Assembly (NCBI GenBank): GCA_016705545.1
Contig: JADIYA010000009.1
Coordinates: forward strand, 130,595 to 194,594
DNA from: Flavobacteriales bacterium
GTDB lineage: Bacteria > Bacteroidota > Bacteroidia > Flavobacteriales_F > PHOS-HE28
Direction of reading: 5' to 3'
Length of the DNA stretch: 64,000 nt
Shown here: piece after piece, positions 35,380-46,009 of the stretch
Layout: the number at the start of each line of letters is the position of its first letter
Numbering within the stretch: the stretch's first letter is position 1
The notes under the pieces: model-generated
The model's input: only the letters and a program-made list of their open reading frames with translations
Database searches by the model: none
What the model was told of the DNA's origin: nothing
Translations under genes and position numbers: made by a program

Positions 35380-37127
35380 TGATGAAACCGCTGCGCACAC
35401 TCGTAACAATCCTGATCGCGGTCATTGCGGCACCGCTCGCACTCGCTCAGGAGATCACCTTCACCGCACAGGTGGACCGCAACCAGATCGCGGCCGGTGA
35501 GCACGTGAAGCTCACCATCACGCTCACCAACGCCCAGGAACGGTTCGAGGCGCCTGACCTCGGCGGCTTGGTGATCGTGCAAGGGCCTTTCGAGAGCAGC
35601 AGCTACAACTTCATCAACGGACGCTCCAGCAGCAACGTCAGCCGCACCTGGGTGCTCACCGCCACACGCCCGGGCCGCTACGTGATCGGCCCCGCGAAAT
35701 CGCGCGTAGGCAAAGGCATGGTGGAGACCGATCCGATCACCATTGAGGTGACCAAGGGAAGCGCGGCGCCGCAGGAGCCCGCCGTGGCCCAGGGCCAGCA
35801 TCGCGACCCGAACCTCTTCATCGCACTGAGCCTGAGCAAGAGCAAGGCGTACGTCGGCGAGCAAGTAGTGGCCACTTATCAGCTCTACAACCGTTACTCC
35901 GGGCTCGAAGCGCCGCAGATGGACCCGCCGAAACTCAACGGCTTCTGGAGCGAGGAGCTCGACACCCAAGGCGCGCGCTGGGAGGAGCGAATGGTGAATG
36001 GACTCGGCTACCGCGTGATCACCATCAAGCAGCAGTTGCTGATCCCGCAACGCGCGGGCACCCTGCGCATCGACCCCATGGGGCTCACTTGCATCGTGGG
36101 CCGAAGCTTCTTCAATCCGGGCCGCACCATCGATGTGAAGAGCAACGCCGTGGAACTCACTGCCCTTCCCCTGCCGGCCAACGCACCGGCTGGATTCAAC
36201 GGTGCCGTGGGCGAGCTGGAACTCGCAGTGAAGGCCGACCGAACGGAAGTGAGCGTGGACGATGCGATCGAGGTGGAGGTGCGTCTCAGCGGCCGCGCCA
36301 ACCTCAAGCTGATCGAGGCGCCGAAGCTCCAGTTCCCTTCGGACTTTGAAGTGTATGAGCCGCGCGTAACGGACCGCATCTCGCTGAGCACGGGCGGCAT
36401 GAGCGGCTCACGCGGATTCCAGTACACCGTGATCCCGCGCCACGATGGATCCTTCGATCTCGGCTCCGTCAACATGAGCTACTTCGACCCGAAAGCCGGC
36501 GCGTACAAGACCCTCAACAGCGCACCGCTCAGCATCGTGGTAACACCGGGCGATGGGAAGGCCGGGAGCCCCATGGCCAATCGCGTGCAGCGCTCTGAAG
36601 TGGCCACGCTCGACAGCGACATCCGCTATATCCGAACCGGCGACCTTGAATTGCGCGAGAAGGACCGCTTCCTCTTCGGCTCATGGCCATGGGCTGCGGG
36701 CATGAGCGCTCCTCCCTTCGCCTATGCGCTGCTGCTGGTCTGGCACAGGAAGCGGCAACGCGAACGCGCGGACGCTACAGGCATGCGCCGGCGCGCTGCA
36801 GAGAAGCTCGCTCGTAAGCGCTTGCGCGAAGCCGAGGCCGCGATCAAGAGCAATGACCGGACGGCCTTCCATGGCGCGCTCTCCAAAGCGCTGCATGGCT
36901 ACCTGGGTGACAAGTTGGGCCTTGGCCTTGCCGAAGCCAATGCTGTGCGCATCGCTGATCGGCTGCAACCGCATGCCGATGCACCCGCTATCGCCGCCGA
37001 CGCCGTGCGCATCATCGCGGCGTGTGACATGGCCCGTTTCGCTCCGGTGGACGCGACACCGCAACAAGCACTGTACGACGACGCACTCCAACTCATCCAG
37101 CGCATCGAGCGCGCCGCTCACGCATGA
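35379..37127 (+). CDS. batD: BatD, aerotolerance operon protein
   Basis: 582 residues, intact. Signal peptide (TILIAVIAAPLALAQ), several Ig-like beta domains (GEHVKLTITLTNAQERFEAP, TRPGRYVIGPA, LSLSKSKAYVGEQVVATYQL), then a transmembrane helix near residue 440 (WAAGMSAPPFAYALLLVW) and a basic helical cytoplasmic tail. BatD is a large periplasmic, membrane-anchored component of the Bat complex and probably holds the VWA proteins. Start codons at 35379 and 35382 are equivalent. The stop overlaps batE by 4 bases. Confidence 0.92.
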   Translation: MMKPLRTLVTILIAVIAAPLALAQEITFTAQVDRNQIAAGEHVKLTITLTNAQERFEAPDLGGLVIVQGPFESSSYNFINGRSSSNVSRTWVLTATRPGRYVIGPAKSRVGKGMVETDPITIEVTKGSAAPQEPAVAQGQHRDPNLFIALSLSKSKAYVGEQVVATYQLYNRYSGLEAPQMDPPKLNGFWSEELDTQGARWEERMVNGLGYRVITIKQQLLIPQRAGTLRIDPMGLTCIVGRSFFNPGRTIDVKSNAVELTALPLPANAPAGFNGAVGELELAVKADRTEVSVDDAIEVEVRLSGRANLKLIEAPKLQFPSDFEVYEPRVTDRISLSTGGMSGSRGFQYTVIPRHDGSFDLGSVNMSYFDPKAGAYKTLNSAPLSIVVTPGDGKAGSPMANRVQRSEVATLDSDIRYIRTGDLELREKDRFLFGSWPWAAGMSAPPFAYALLLVWHRKRQRERADATGMRRRAAEKLARKRLREAEAAIKSNDRTAFHGALSKALHGYLGDKLGLGLAEANAVRIADRLQPHADAPAIAADAVRIIAACDMARFAPVDATPQQALYDDALQLIQRIERAAHA

Positions 37128-37879
37128 CCCGTGCACTGCCCCTCATCTGCGCCTGTGCCATGGCCCTACAGGCCTCCGCGCTCACGAAGACTGAAGCTGA
37201 TTCGCTCGTGGCGATCGGACAACGCGCCTACGCCGAAGGCCGCTACCAGGAAGCGCTCTCCGCCTTCGACAGCACCGCCATCGGATTCCGATCCGCAGGC
37301 CTTTGCCTTGCATTGGGCAACTCGCACTACAAGCTCGGTGATGCGGCGCGCGCCATCCTTTGGTACGAGCGCGGATTGCGCCTCGCGCCCAACGATGGCG
37401 ACCTGCAGGTGAACCTCGACCTGGCCAGTGAGCAGATCCGCGATCGCATTGCACAGAGCAGCACCACGGGGCTCGGAAAGACCTGGAGCATGCTACGCGG
37501 CAACAACCCCGATGCCTGGGCGCGCCATGCGCTCTTCGCGTGCCTGCTGCTCTTCATCGCGCTCGCCAGCGCACGGCTCACGCAAGGCCTCAAGCGGCAA
37601 GCCGCCCTCGCTCTTAGCGCCTTGGCGTTCATCGCCGTTGTTGCGTGCGTGACCATTGCTTGGTCAAGCCACCGGGAGGTCCGCTCCATGGGCGAGGCGA
37701 TCATCATGGTAGCCAAAGTGGAGGCGCTTTCGGAGCCACGCAACGGCGCGAAGCCGCTCTTCGTGCTGCACCGCGGAGCGAAAGTGTCTGTTGCGCCCGA
37801 TGCCGAAGGCTGGTGCGCGGTGAACCTGCCGAATGGCGCAACGGGCTGGGTGCTCACCACATCGCTCGAGCGCATCTGA
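37124..37879 (+). CDS. batE: BatE, TPR and SH3-like membrane protein
   Basis: 251 residues: signal peptide (LICACAMALQASAL), TPR helices (AYAEGRYQEALSAFDS, LALGNSHYKLGDAARAILWYERGL), two transmembrane helices (ALFACLLLFIALASA, ALSALAFIAVVACVTIAW), and a C-terminal bacterial SH3-like domain (VEALSEPRNGAKPLFVLHRG to TGWVLTTSLERI). This is the BatE architecture and closes the operon. It is convergent with the large surface-protein gene. Confidence 0.9.
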   Translation: MTRALPLICACAMALQASALTKTEADSLVAIGQRAYAEGRYQEALSAFDSTAIGFRSAGLCLALGNSHYKLGDAARAILWYERGLRLAPNDGDLQVNLDLASEQIRDRIAQSSTTGLGKTWSMLRGNNPDAWARHALFACLLLFIALASARLTQGLKRQAALALSALAFIAVVACVTIAWSSHREVRSMGEAIIMVAKVEALSEPRNGAKPLFVLHRGAKVSVAPDAEGWCAVNLPNGATGWVLTTSLERI

Positions 37880-37935
37880 CGCCTGCTCGGAACCGCTACG
37901 AACTCTTCCGCGCGATCAGCTATGGGTGCTGACGG

Positions 37936-40900
37936 CTACTCGAGGATCACTTTGCCTCGCACCGCGCGATCACCGTTCACCGCTTCGTAGAAGTACATGC
38001 CCGCAGCGCGCCCACTGGCGTCCCACGGCAGTTGCAGCATGCCGCTCTCCGGTGCCTCCCCGAGATAGAGGCCGTGCACCAGCGCCCCGCTCAAATCGAA
38101 TACGCGCACTTCGAGCGGGGCAGCGGGGTCCAAGCCAGTGATGCTGATGGTAGTGGCGCCCATGGCCGGGTTCGGGAAGGCTGTCGCTCGCAATTCATCG
38201 GCAAGCGCATCGGAGCCATCACCAGCCTCCGGTGCGATGGCCGCCATGCCCGGGCAGGAGAGCACGCCACTGTTCATGGTGCCGCCCTGATACCCGGAAT
38301 TGATGTTGCGCACGATCGTGTTCACCGTGTTGAAAGTGTACGTCGTCACGCAGCCGCCGAGGGTCTGGTCCGCGAGGTCCGCCACCTGCTGAACGGTCCA
38401 CCCGGCGAAAGTGCCTTGTGCGACCACCATATTCTTGAGCAGCACGGTGGCCGGGCTGAATGAGGCATTCACCTCATCGAAGCGGATGTTGAGCTTCAGC
38501 GCAGTGAGGTTGCCGAGGAAGGCATTGTTAATGGCCCCTGCAGGATTCACCGTGGTGCCCGTGGGCAGTAGAGCGAAATCTCCATAGAGCGGAAGGGCGG
38601 CAGCCACGGCTTGTGATGTAGTGAAGCGCACGAGCCTCTGTCCGCACCCGATCGTGAGGTAATTCGGCGCTGGGAACGCACCGGCGAAATTGGCATGCAA
38701 GTATGCCACTGAGGCTGAGGTGGTACTGACGGACCCCCAAGTGTTCTGCGTCTCCGTGCGGATCCCCACGCAGCTCCCACCAGCCAATGTGATCGTTGAA
38801 GAGCATGAGGCGGAGCAGCCATTGGCACCTGTAACGGTTGAGGTGTAAGTGCCCGAGGCAGCAACCGTTGCCGTAGCGGAGGCCTGCACGGGTGAGGTGT
38901 TCCACGAGTAGGTGTAAGGTGATTGCCCTCCGGTCGCAGCTACGCTTACCGTGCTGGTTCCTGCGTTCGCCGAGCAACTCACCACCGGTGCGGCTTTCAC
39001 CGTGACCGTGGTGGCCGCTGATGTCGCGCTGCACCCGCCGTTCGCCACTACAACCGTGTAGGCACCGGAAAGCGTGGCCGTGTAGCTGCTGGCCGTGGCA
39101 CCGCTGATCGTCGTGCCATCGCGCCGCCATTGGTAGGTGAGTCCCGTGCCCGCATTCGCGCTGAGCAGCACATTCCCGCCCGCACAGAAACTCGTGATCC
39201 CGCCCGCAGTGATCGTTGCGGTAGGTGCCGTGCTTACGGTAACCGTGGTAGCCGCACTCGTTGAACTGCAAGCCCCGCTGGTGACCAACACGGTATAGCT
39301 CCCCGCCGTTGAGGCCGTGTAGCTGCTCGTGGTCGCTCCGCTGAGGTTCGTGCCATTCCGGCGCCATTGATAGGTGTAACCCGTGCCGGCCGTGGCGCTG
39401 AGCACCACATTGCCTCCCGTGCAGAAACTCGTGGCGCCACCGGCCGTGATGCTTGCGGTGGGTGCAGCGTTCACCGTGACCGATGTGGCAGCGCTCGTTG
39501 TGCTGCAACCGCCGCTGGTCACCACCAGCGTATAACTGCCATTGGTCGTGGCGGTATAGGTGATTGCTGTAGCGCCACTGATATTGATGCCGTTCTTGCG
39601 CCACTGGTAAGTGAGGCCCGTGCCTGTGTTCGCATTCAGCACAACGCTTCCACCATTGCAGAACGTGGTTGCTCCACCGGCCGTGATCGTAGCCGAAGGC
39701 GCTGCGCTCACGGTCACCTGAGTGGCCGCGCTCGTGGTAGTGCATCCACCGCTGGTCACACGCACCGTATAGCTGCCGGTAGCGGCAGCCGTGTAGCTGC
39801 TGGCCGTGGCCCCGCTGATGTTGGTGCCGTTGTTCCGCCATTGGTAGGTATAGCCCGTGCCAGTTGCAGCGGTGAGCACCACATTGCCCCCGGTGCAGAA
39901 GCTCGTGGGACCGCTAGCCGTGACACTGACTGTAGGCGATGCATTCACCGCGACCGTGGCAGCCGCACTGGTGGTGGTGCATCCGCCATTCGTGACCACC
40001 ACCGTGTAACTACCGGCCGTGGTGGCCGTGTAGCTGCTGGCTGTTGCACCACTGATGCTGGCACCATTGACCCTCCACTGATAGGTGAGCCCCGATCCCG
40101 TGTTCGCGCTCAGCACCACGCTTCCGCCATTGCAGAACGTGGTTGCTCCACCGGCGATGATCGTTGCCGAAGGCGCGGCGCTCACGATCACGGTCGTGGC
40201 CGCGCTCGTTGTGCTGCAGCCGTTGCCGGTCACCACCACCGTGTAGCTTCCAGAGGCAGTAGCAGAGTAGGTATTGGAGGTGGCGCCGCTGATGTTGGTG
40301 CCGTTGTTCCGCCATTGGTAGGCATAGCCAGTTCCAGTCGCAGCGGTGAGCAACACATTGCCCCCGGTGCAGAAACTCGTTGCACCGCTGGCCGTGACGC
40401 TGGCCGTGGGCGCCGCATTCACGGTGACCGATGTGGCCGCGCTCGTGGTGCTGCAGCCGCCGCTAGTGACCACAACGGTGTAGCTGCCTGCGGTGGTGGC
40501 TGTGTAGCTGCTCGTGGTGGCCCCGCTGATGTTGATGCCGTTCTTGCGCCACAGATGCGCTAGGCCTGTGCCCGTATTCGCGCTCAGCGTCACGCTTCCG
40601 CCATTGCAGAAAGTGGTGGCTCCGCCGGCGGAGATCGTTGCCGACGGCGCTGCGCTCACGGTCACGGTCGTGGCTGGGCTCGTGCTGCTGCATCCGCCGC
40701 TCGTGACCACTACCGTGTAGCTGCCGCTGGCTGTTGCCGTGTAACTGCTCGACGTGGCGCCGCTGATGCTGGTGCCGTTCTTCCGCCATTGGTAGGTGTA
40801 GCCCGTGCCGGTTGCGGCGCTGAGCACCACACTGCCGCCCGTGCAGAAGCTCGTTGCGCCGCCAGCCGAGATGCTGGCTGTTGGGGTTGATGGCGTGCCT

Positions 40901-43465
40901 ACGCACTGGCAGCTGGCATTCCAAGTGTCGTTGGTCGTGCATGCGTTGTTGTCGTTGCAGGCGGTTCCCGCTACAGCGGTTCCACCGGGCACGCCGGCGC
41001 AATCAACTTGCTGCCCGCAGGCGGTCCCGATTGCGTAACGATAGATCACCCGCGACTTGTAGGGCTGCAGCGTGATTGATGCGCCCATCACGTTGCCGTC
41101 TGTATCCTTCCAGCAACCGGCAGGGATGCTGAAGACCTGCGCAGTGGCTTGCTCATTCACAAGGATCATCTGGCGCTGCAAGGGATCCACCGGCACGGCC
41201 GTCACGCGCTCAAGCGTAACATTATCCAGGTAGTAGATGCCCGCGGTGTAGCTGCTGGTGAACATGCACACGCCCTGGTCCGTTCGGTCGCTCTGGAAGA
41301 AATGCTCAACATCGCGACGGTTGGCATCGAAGGGGAATGGACGCTCACCGATCCGGAAGGGGTCATTGGCCTGGCTGTTAGCCTTGAATCCAACGACGAG
41401 TTCACCCATCACATCGCCCACCATGCTGAACTTCATCCGGTACCATGAGTCCTGCTGGACCCCTACCGTGGCACTATGATTCAGGTTATGGGTGCCATAC
41501 GTTGCATTGCTGGTGAAACTGGTTTTCAGGCAGCCGACATCAAGCTTGGTGGTGTTGTGAGTGATCACTCCCTGGCTGGGCCAACCGGTCCAACCGGTCA
41601 CGTTGCTCCCGAATGTGCCGTTCGGCACCGCCAACGTGGCTAGCACCTGCTGCACTTCCATGCTGGGGAGGTAGAGGGGGCTCCGCGTGCCGGTGGGGTC
41701 CTCATTCATCACCGCTTGCCAGCGCTCCAAGGTGTAATAGTCATGCGCCCCCGTGACCGAGTTGCGCAAGTAGATGCTGCGGTCGTTATAAGGGCTGAAG
41801 TAGCGGTTGCCCGTCCAAGTGCCGAAGTCCACGAAGTTGGCGCTGTACACATGGTACTGCTGGATGAGCAGCTGATCCTTGTTCAGGCTGTAGAAGACGT
41901 TGTTGCTGTAGACCGTGTTGTACGCCGGCACATGGAAGGGGGCCGTAGCTCCGGGGCCGTTGTAGTTGCTGTAGTCGGAGATGAAGAGCTGGATCTGGTT
42001 ATTGAAGAGCACATTGTCCTCGATGCGGTTGCCGGTGAACAGCATGGTGTGGTCCACGTACATGCCGGATCCCTTGCAGTTCATCACGGTGTTGCCCTTC
42101 ACCAGGATGTTCTTGTTGAACACATTGCCGAAGTAGATGCCCATGCAGATGGGCACGGAATGCACCCAGCCGATGGCGCTGCTCTCCACATCGCCGTTCA
42201 GGTCGCGCACCACGTTGTCGCGGATGATGGCGCCGTCGGTCTGATCGAAGGTGATGCCCGCGCCATCATTGAGGATGGCCATGCTATTGATGACCAGGTT
42301 GCGCTCCACGATGGCATTGTTGTTCACGGCGATGCCGCAATAGCCCACATTCTCAACACGGTTGTCGCGCACGGTCATGCCCGTTCCGTTGGTGCGGATG
42401 GCGATGTAACCCATGTTCTGCTCGCCGAGGCCCTTCACCATGGCGATGTTGGTGAAGGTGCACTGCTCGAGCACGGAATTATTATCGAGCAGCACCACCG
42501 CGCTGCCATAGGTGCGTTGCACATCGAGGTGGTGGAAGTGCTGATTGCTGCCGGTGCTGTAGATGGCCTGCCAGGTATCGGTGAAGGTGCAGTTGAAGGC
42601 CTCAAGGTCGGTGGTGCCGGAAAGGCGAAGACTGGCCGTGGTATGGTGACGGAAATGGATCTCGCTCACCTTGATGTGATGCCGCTGCCAGCCGCCGTAT
42701 AGCCCGTAATCGGTCACCGCGGCCTCCACGAGCACCGTGTTCGGGTTCGCGTTGTTCGGGCACCAGAGGTAGAGCATGCCTGTGGCCCTGTCGTGGAACC
42801 ACTCGCCGGGTGCATCGAGCAGCGCGAGCTTGTTGCGCATGAAATAGCCCCACTGCCAGGTGCCCAGGTTGTTGCCCGTTGCCGTGTGCGTGAGGGTGCT
42901 GTTGCTGAAGGCGGATACATAGGCTGTGTCGTAGCTCCAATTGGTGGTGCGGATCACAGCGGTGGCACCGGTCCAATAGCCGCTGGCCTGGTTCAGCTCG
43001 CTATCGGTGAGACTGGTGCTGGTGCCTTGGTCCACACGCAACCAACCGGTGTTGGGGAACCGCGCGATCTCTTGCAATGCGCCGTTCACGAACACTTGTT
43101 TCGTGGCTTGGCTCAAGGGCGCCTTCCAGATGTTGCCGCTGTGGAGCGTCCATCCCGTAACGGCCACGCTGCCCCTTGAGTATGGGTTGGGCGCCGGTGC
43201 CATAAGCACCCACCTCGATGTAGGCGGTGGCGTTCCCGCTGTTCAGGATGCTCAGCTTGCCACGGTACTCTCCGCCGCGTTGGAACAAGATGCGGTCGCC
43301 GGGCTGGAAGCTGCTGCTGAGCTGATTGGCGCGGTCGATGGTGCGCCAAGGCGTGGATTGGCTGGTTCCGTTGTTGCTGTCGTTGCCCGTGGGCGAGAGG
43401 TAGTAGGTGGCCGCGTTCACGGAAAGACCGCCAAGGACCAGTATCAGGGAGAGGAGCTCGCGCAT
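37936..43465 (-). CDS. Giant T9SS-secreted surface protein: beta-helix, CBM-like domain, eight Ig-like repeats (one frameshift)
   Basis: Signal peptide MRELLSLILVLGGLSVNA at 43465, then YYLSPTGNDSNNGTSQ, the usual start of polysaccharide-acting right-handed beta-helix proteins. A frameshift in the G run at about 43174-43177 separates PILKG from SVAVTGW; the remaining 1,750 residues are open to 37936. Order: parallel beta-helix (repeated NNxI.N.V units such as MTVRDNRVENVGYCGIAVNN), a CBM-like sandwich (NGTFGSNVTGWTGW), a Cys-rich linker (CNDNNACTTNDTW), eight ~79-residue Ig/PKD-like repeats, a domain with ETQNTWGSVSTTS, and a T9SS sorting domain (FPNPAMGATTIS ... GMYFYEAV ... GKVILE). Likely a cell-surface adhesin or glycan-active protein. 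The total would be ~1,842 residues. Confidence 0.88.
38980..40885 (-). repeat. Eight tandem Ig-like repeats of ~237 bp, alternating two types
   Basis: Each unit runs from [AV]-x-[IV]-x-AxGxTxFCxGG through YQWRxNG, ISGAT, SYT, SYTVVVTxGGC to ATTVTV. Units 1, 3, 5 and 7 have SFCTGG and GTGYxYQW; units 2, 4 and 6 have TFCNGG and ANTGxGL; unit 8 is a variant of the second type (SFCAGG, ANAGTGL). DNA identity between same-type units is visibly higher than between neighbours. Confidence 0.85.
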
Positions 43466-43773
43466 AGGTTCAATGCCGCGGAGGTTCCGGATCCGGGCGC
43501 CGCGAAATTGGCCCGAACCCGCGCCGCTCTAGGCTTCCGCCATCAACAGGCCATCCACAATTCGACCAGCGGCACCTAGCGCCCGATAGAGCCTGATTGA
43601 TCCGCAGTTACCCGGCGCAGAAGCTGTTTGAGCAATGGTCCAAGCAAGCGGCCAATGTTGATAACCGTGCTAAAAGGGTGGGGCAATCAACAGGAGTAGC
43701 AGAAGCCCGGTTTGCTGCTCCGGTGCGAGTGAATCAACAGCCGACGACTCTTCGGCCATAGGCCGAATGCCTG
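43466..43773. other. Gene-free stretch between the surface-protein gene and tRNA-Arg
   Basis: About 300 bases with no open frame that shows a protein family. The part next to 43466 should hold the surface-protein promoter. A GCCGAATGC / inverted CGGCCAT-GGCCG word near 43755-43769 could be a weak hairpin at the end of the tRNA transcript. Nothing else is visible. Confidence 0.4.
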
Positions 43774-43847
<74 letters not shown>

Positions 43848-43870
43848 TTGGTCGGCAAAGGTGGCCATGA

Positions 43871-43900
43871 AAAAGGGCCAACCTCAGTTGACCCTTTTCA
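43871..43900 (-). terminator. Hairpin with T tract after tRNA-Pro
   Basis: On the minus strand AAGGGTCAAC - TGAG - GTTGGCCCTT is followed by TTTC. It lies 4 bases past the 3' end of tRNA-Pro and may separate tRNA-Pro from tRNA-Arg or act as a processing stem. Confidence 0.65.
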
Positions 43901-43903
43901 TTG

Positions 43904-43977
43904 TCGGGGCGGCCAGATTCGAACTGACGACCTCCTGCTCCCAAAGCAGGCGCGATACCGGGCTACGCTACGCCCCG
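43904..43977 (-). tRNA. tRNA-Pro (anticodon TGG)
   Basis: A 74-base cloverleaf with perfect acceptor stem CGGGGCG / CGCCCCG and discriminator A. The anticodon arm is CCTGC-TTTGGGA-GCAGG (TGG) and the T-loop AGTTCGAATC. CCA is not encoded. Confidence 0.94.
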
Positions 43978-43979
43978 AA

Positions 43980-44006
43980 CGAAAAAGACCCGGCTGGCGG
44001 GCCTTT
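43980..44006 (-). terminator. Hairpin with T tract after tRNA-Ser
   Basis: On the minus strand AAAGGCCCG - CCAG - CCGGGTC TTTTT forms a six-base-pair stem (one G-T) with a run of five T, directly after tRNA-Ser. It is a compact intrinsic terminator or processing stem. Confidence 0.65.
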
Positions 44007-44096
<90 letters not shown>

Positions 44097-44134
44097 GAGT
44101 GATTGTTGGAAAGAACGCTCCCTCAAAGGGAGCG

Positions 44135-44142
44135 CAAATATA
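44135..44142 (-). promoter_or_regulatory. Probable -7 box of the tRNA unit
   Basis: TATATTTG on the minus strand is a perfect TANNTTTG match 38 bases before the tRNA-Ser 5' end. An 8-base-pair inverted repeat (CGCTCCCT-CAA-AGGGAGCG, 44116-44134) lies between box and tRNA and would overlap the start of the transcript. No clear -33 element. Confidence 0.6.
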
Positions 44143-44183
44143 GACGGCTCATCCGTACGCAGCAGACCACAGGATCGCGGGGC

Positions 44184-44191
44184 TACTTTTG
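44184..44191 (+). promoter_or_regulatory. Probable -7 box of the acetyl-CoA acetyltransferase gene
   Basis: TACTTTTG matches TANNTTTG and lies 29 bases before ATG 44221. It faces away from the tRNA promoter at 44135-44142. Confidence 0.55.
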
Positions 44192-44220
44192 CCGCCCTTC
44201 ACCATTAAGCCCCCCACCTA

Positions 44221-45398
<1,178 letters not shown>

Positions 45399-45488
45399 GC
45401 GCAGCGGCCATCAACAGCCGCGCGTTGAACCTGATCGCGCTGGGCCTCGGAAGGAACGATCCGCAGGGCGGAGCTTTGCGCTACGCGG

Positions 45489-45857
45489 ATGAAAGCCCTC
45501 TGGACCATCGGCCTGCTGATCCTCAGCAACGCCTTCATGACTTTGGCCTGGTACGGCCACCTGCGCTTCAAGGAATTCGATTGGGGCAAAGGGCTCGGGC
45601 TCTTCGCCATCATCGGCATCAGCTGGGGCATCGCCTTCTTCGAGTACGTGCTGCAAGTACCGGCGAACCGCATCGGCAGCAATCTGCATGGCGGCCCGTT
45701 CACGCTGGTGCAACTGAAAGTGCTTCAAGAAGTGATCACGCTGGTGGTGTTCACGCTCTTCACGCTCGTTGCCTTCAAGCATGAAGCGCTGCGCTGGAAC
45801 CATGCGCTGGCTGCTCTTTTCCTGGTGGCAGCGGTCTGGCTCGTGTTCAAGAAGTAG
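45489..45857 (+). CDS. DUF486 membrane protein (DMT-like)
   Basis: 122 residues with four predicted membrane helices, beginning MKALWTIGLLILSNAFMTLAW. The conserved segments WYGHLRF, GISWGIAFFEYVLQVPANRIG and FTLVQLKVLQEVITL are the DUF486 signature. Function is unknown; the fold resembles small drug/metabolite transporters. It is followed by a repeat-rich intergenic segment before the antiporter gene. Confidence 0.9.
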   Translation: MKALWTIGLLILSNAFMTLAWYGHLRFKEFDWGKGLGLFAIIGISWGIAFFEYVLQVPANRIGSNLHGGPFTLVQLKVLQEVITLVVFTLFTLVAFKHEALRWNHALAALFLVAAVWLVFKK

Positions 45858-45892
45858 CGCGGGGCTGCAGGAAGGAGGTTGGCGCGAAGGCT

Positions 45893-46008
45893 GGTTGAGG
45901 GTTTATTCAGACCTTGTGCACCTGCTTAGCAAGTCAGTCAACCAGCAACCCTCAACCGGCCAGTCCGAGCGGCGCGAAGGACCAACCTTCACAACCTTCA
46001 ACCTCCCC
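45893..46008. repeat. Second intergenic block of GGTTGA/TCAACC words
   Basis: Contains GGTTGAGGGTT at its start, and later GCAACCCTCAACC and CAACCTTCACAACCTTCAACC. These are the same vocabulary as at 21667-21815. GGTTGAGGGTT and AACCCTCAACC can pair over 11 bases. It ends two bases before the antiporter ATG. Confidence 0.6.
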
Positions 46009-46009
46009 C

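Noticed and set aside
38980..40885. Regularly spaced repeats that could look like a CRISPR array
   Set aside because: The unit is ~237 bp, in frame, and encodes Ig-like repeats of one protein; there are no short identical repeats with unique spacers and no cas genes.
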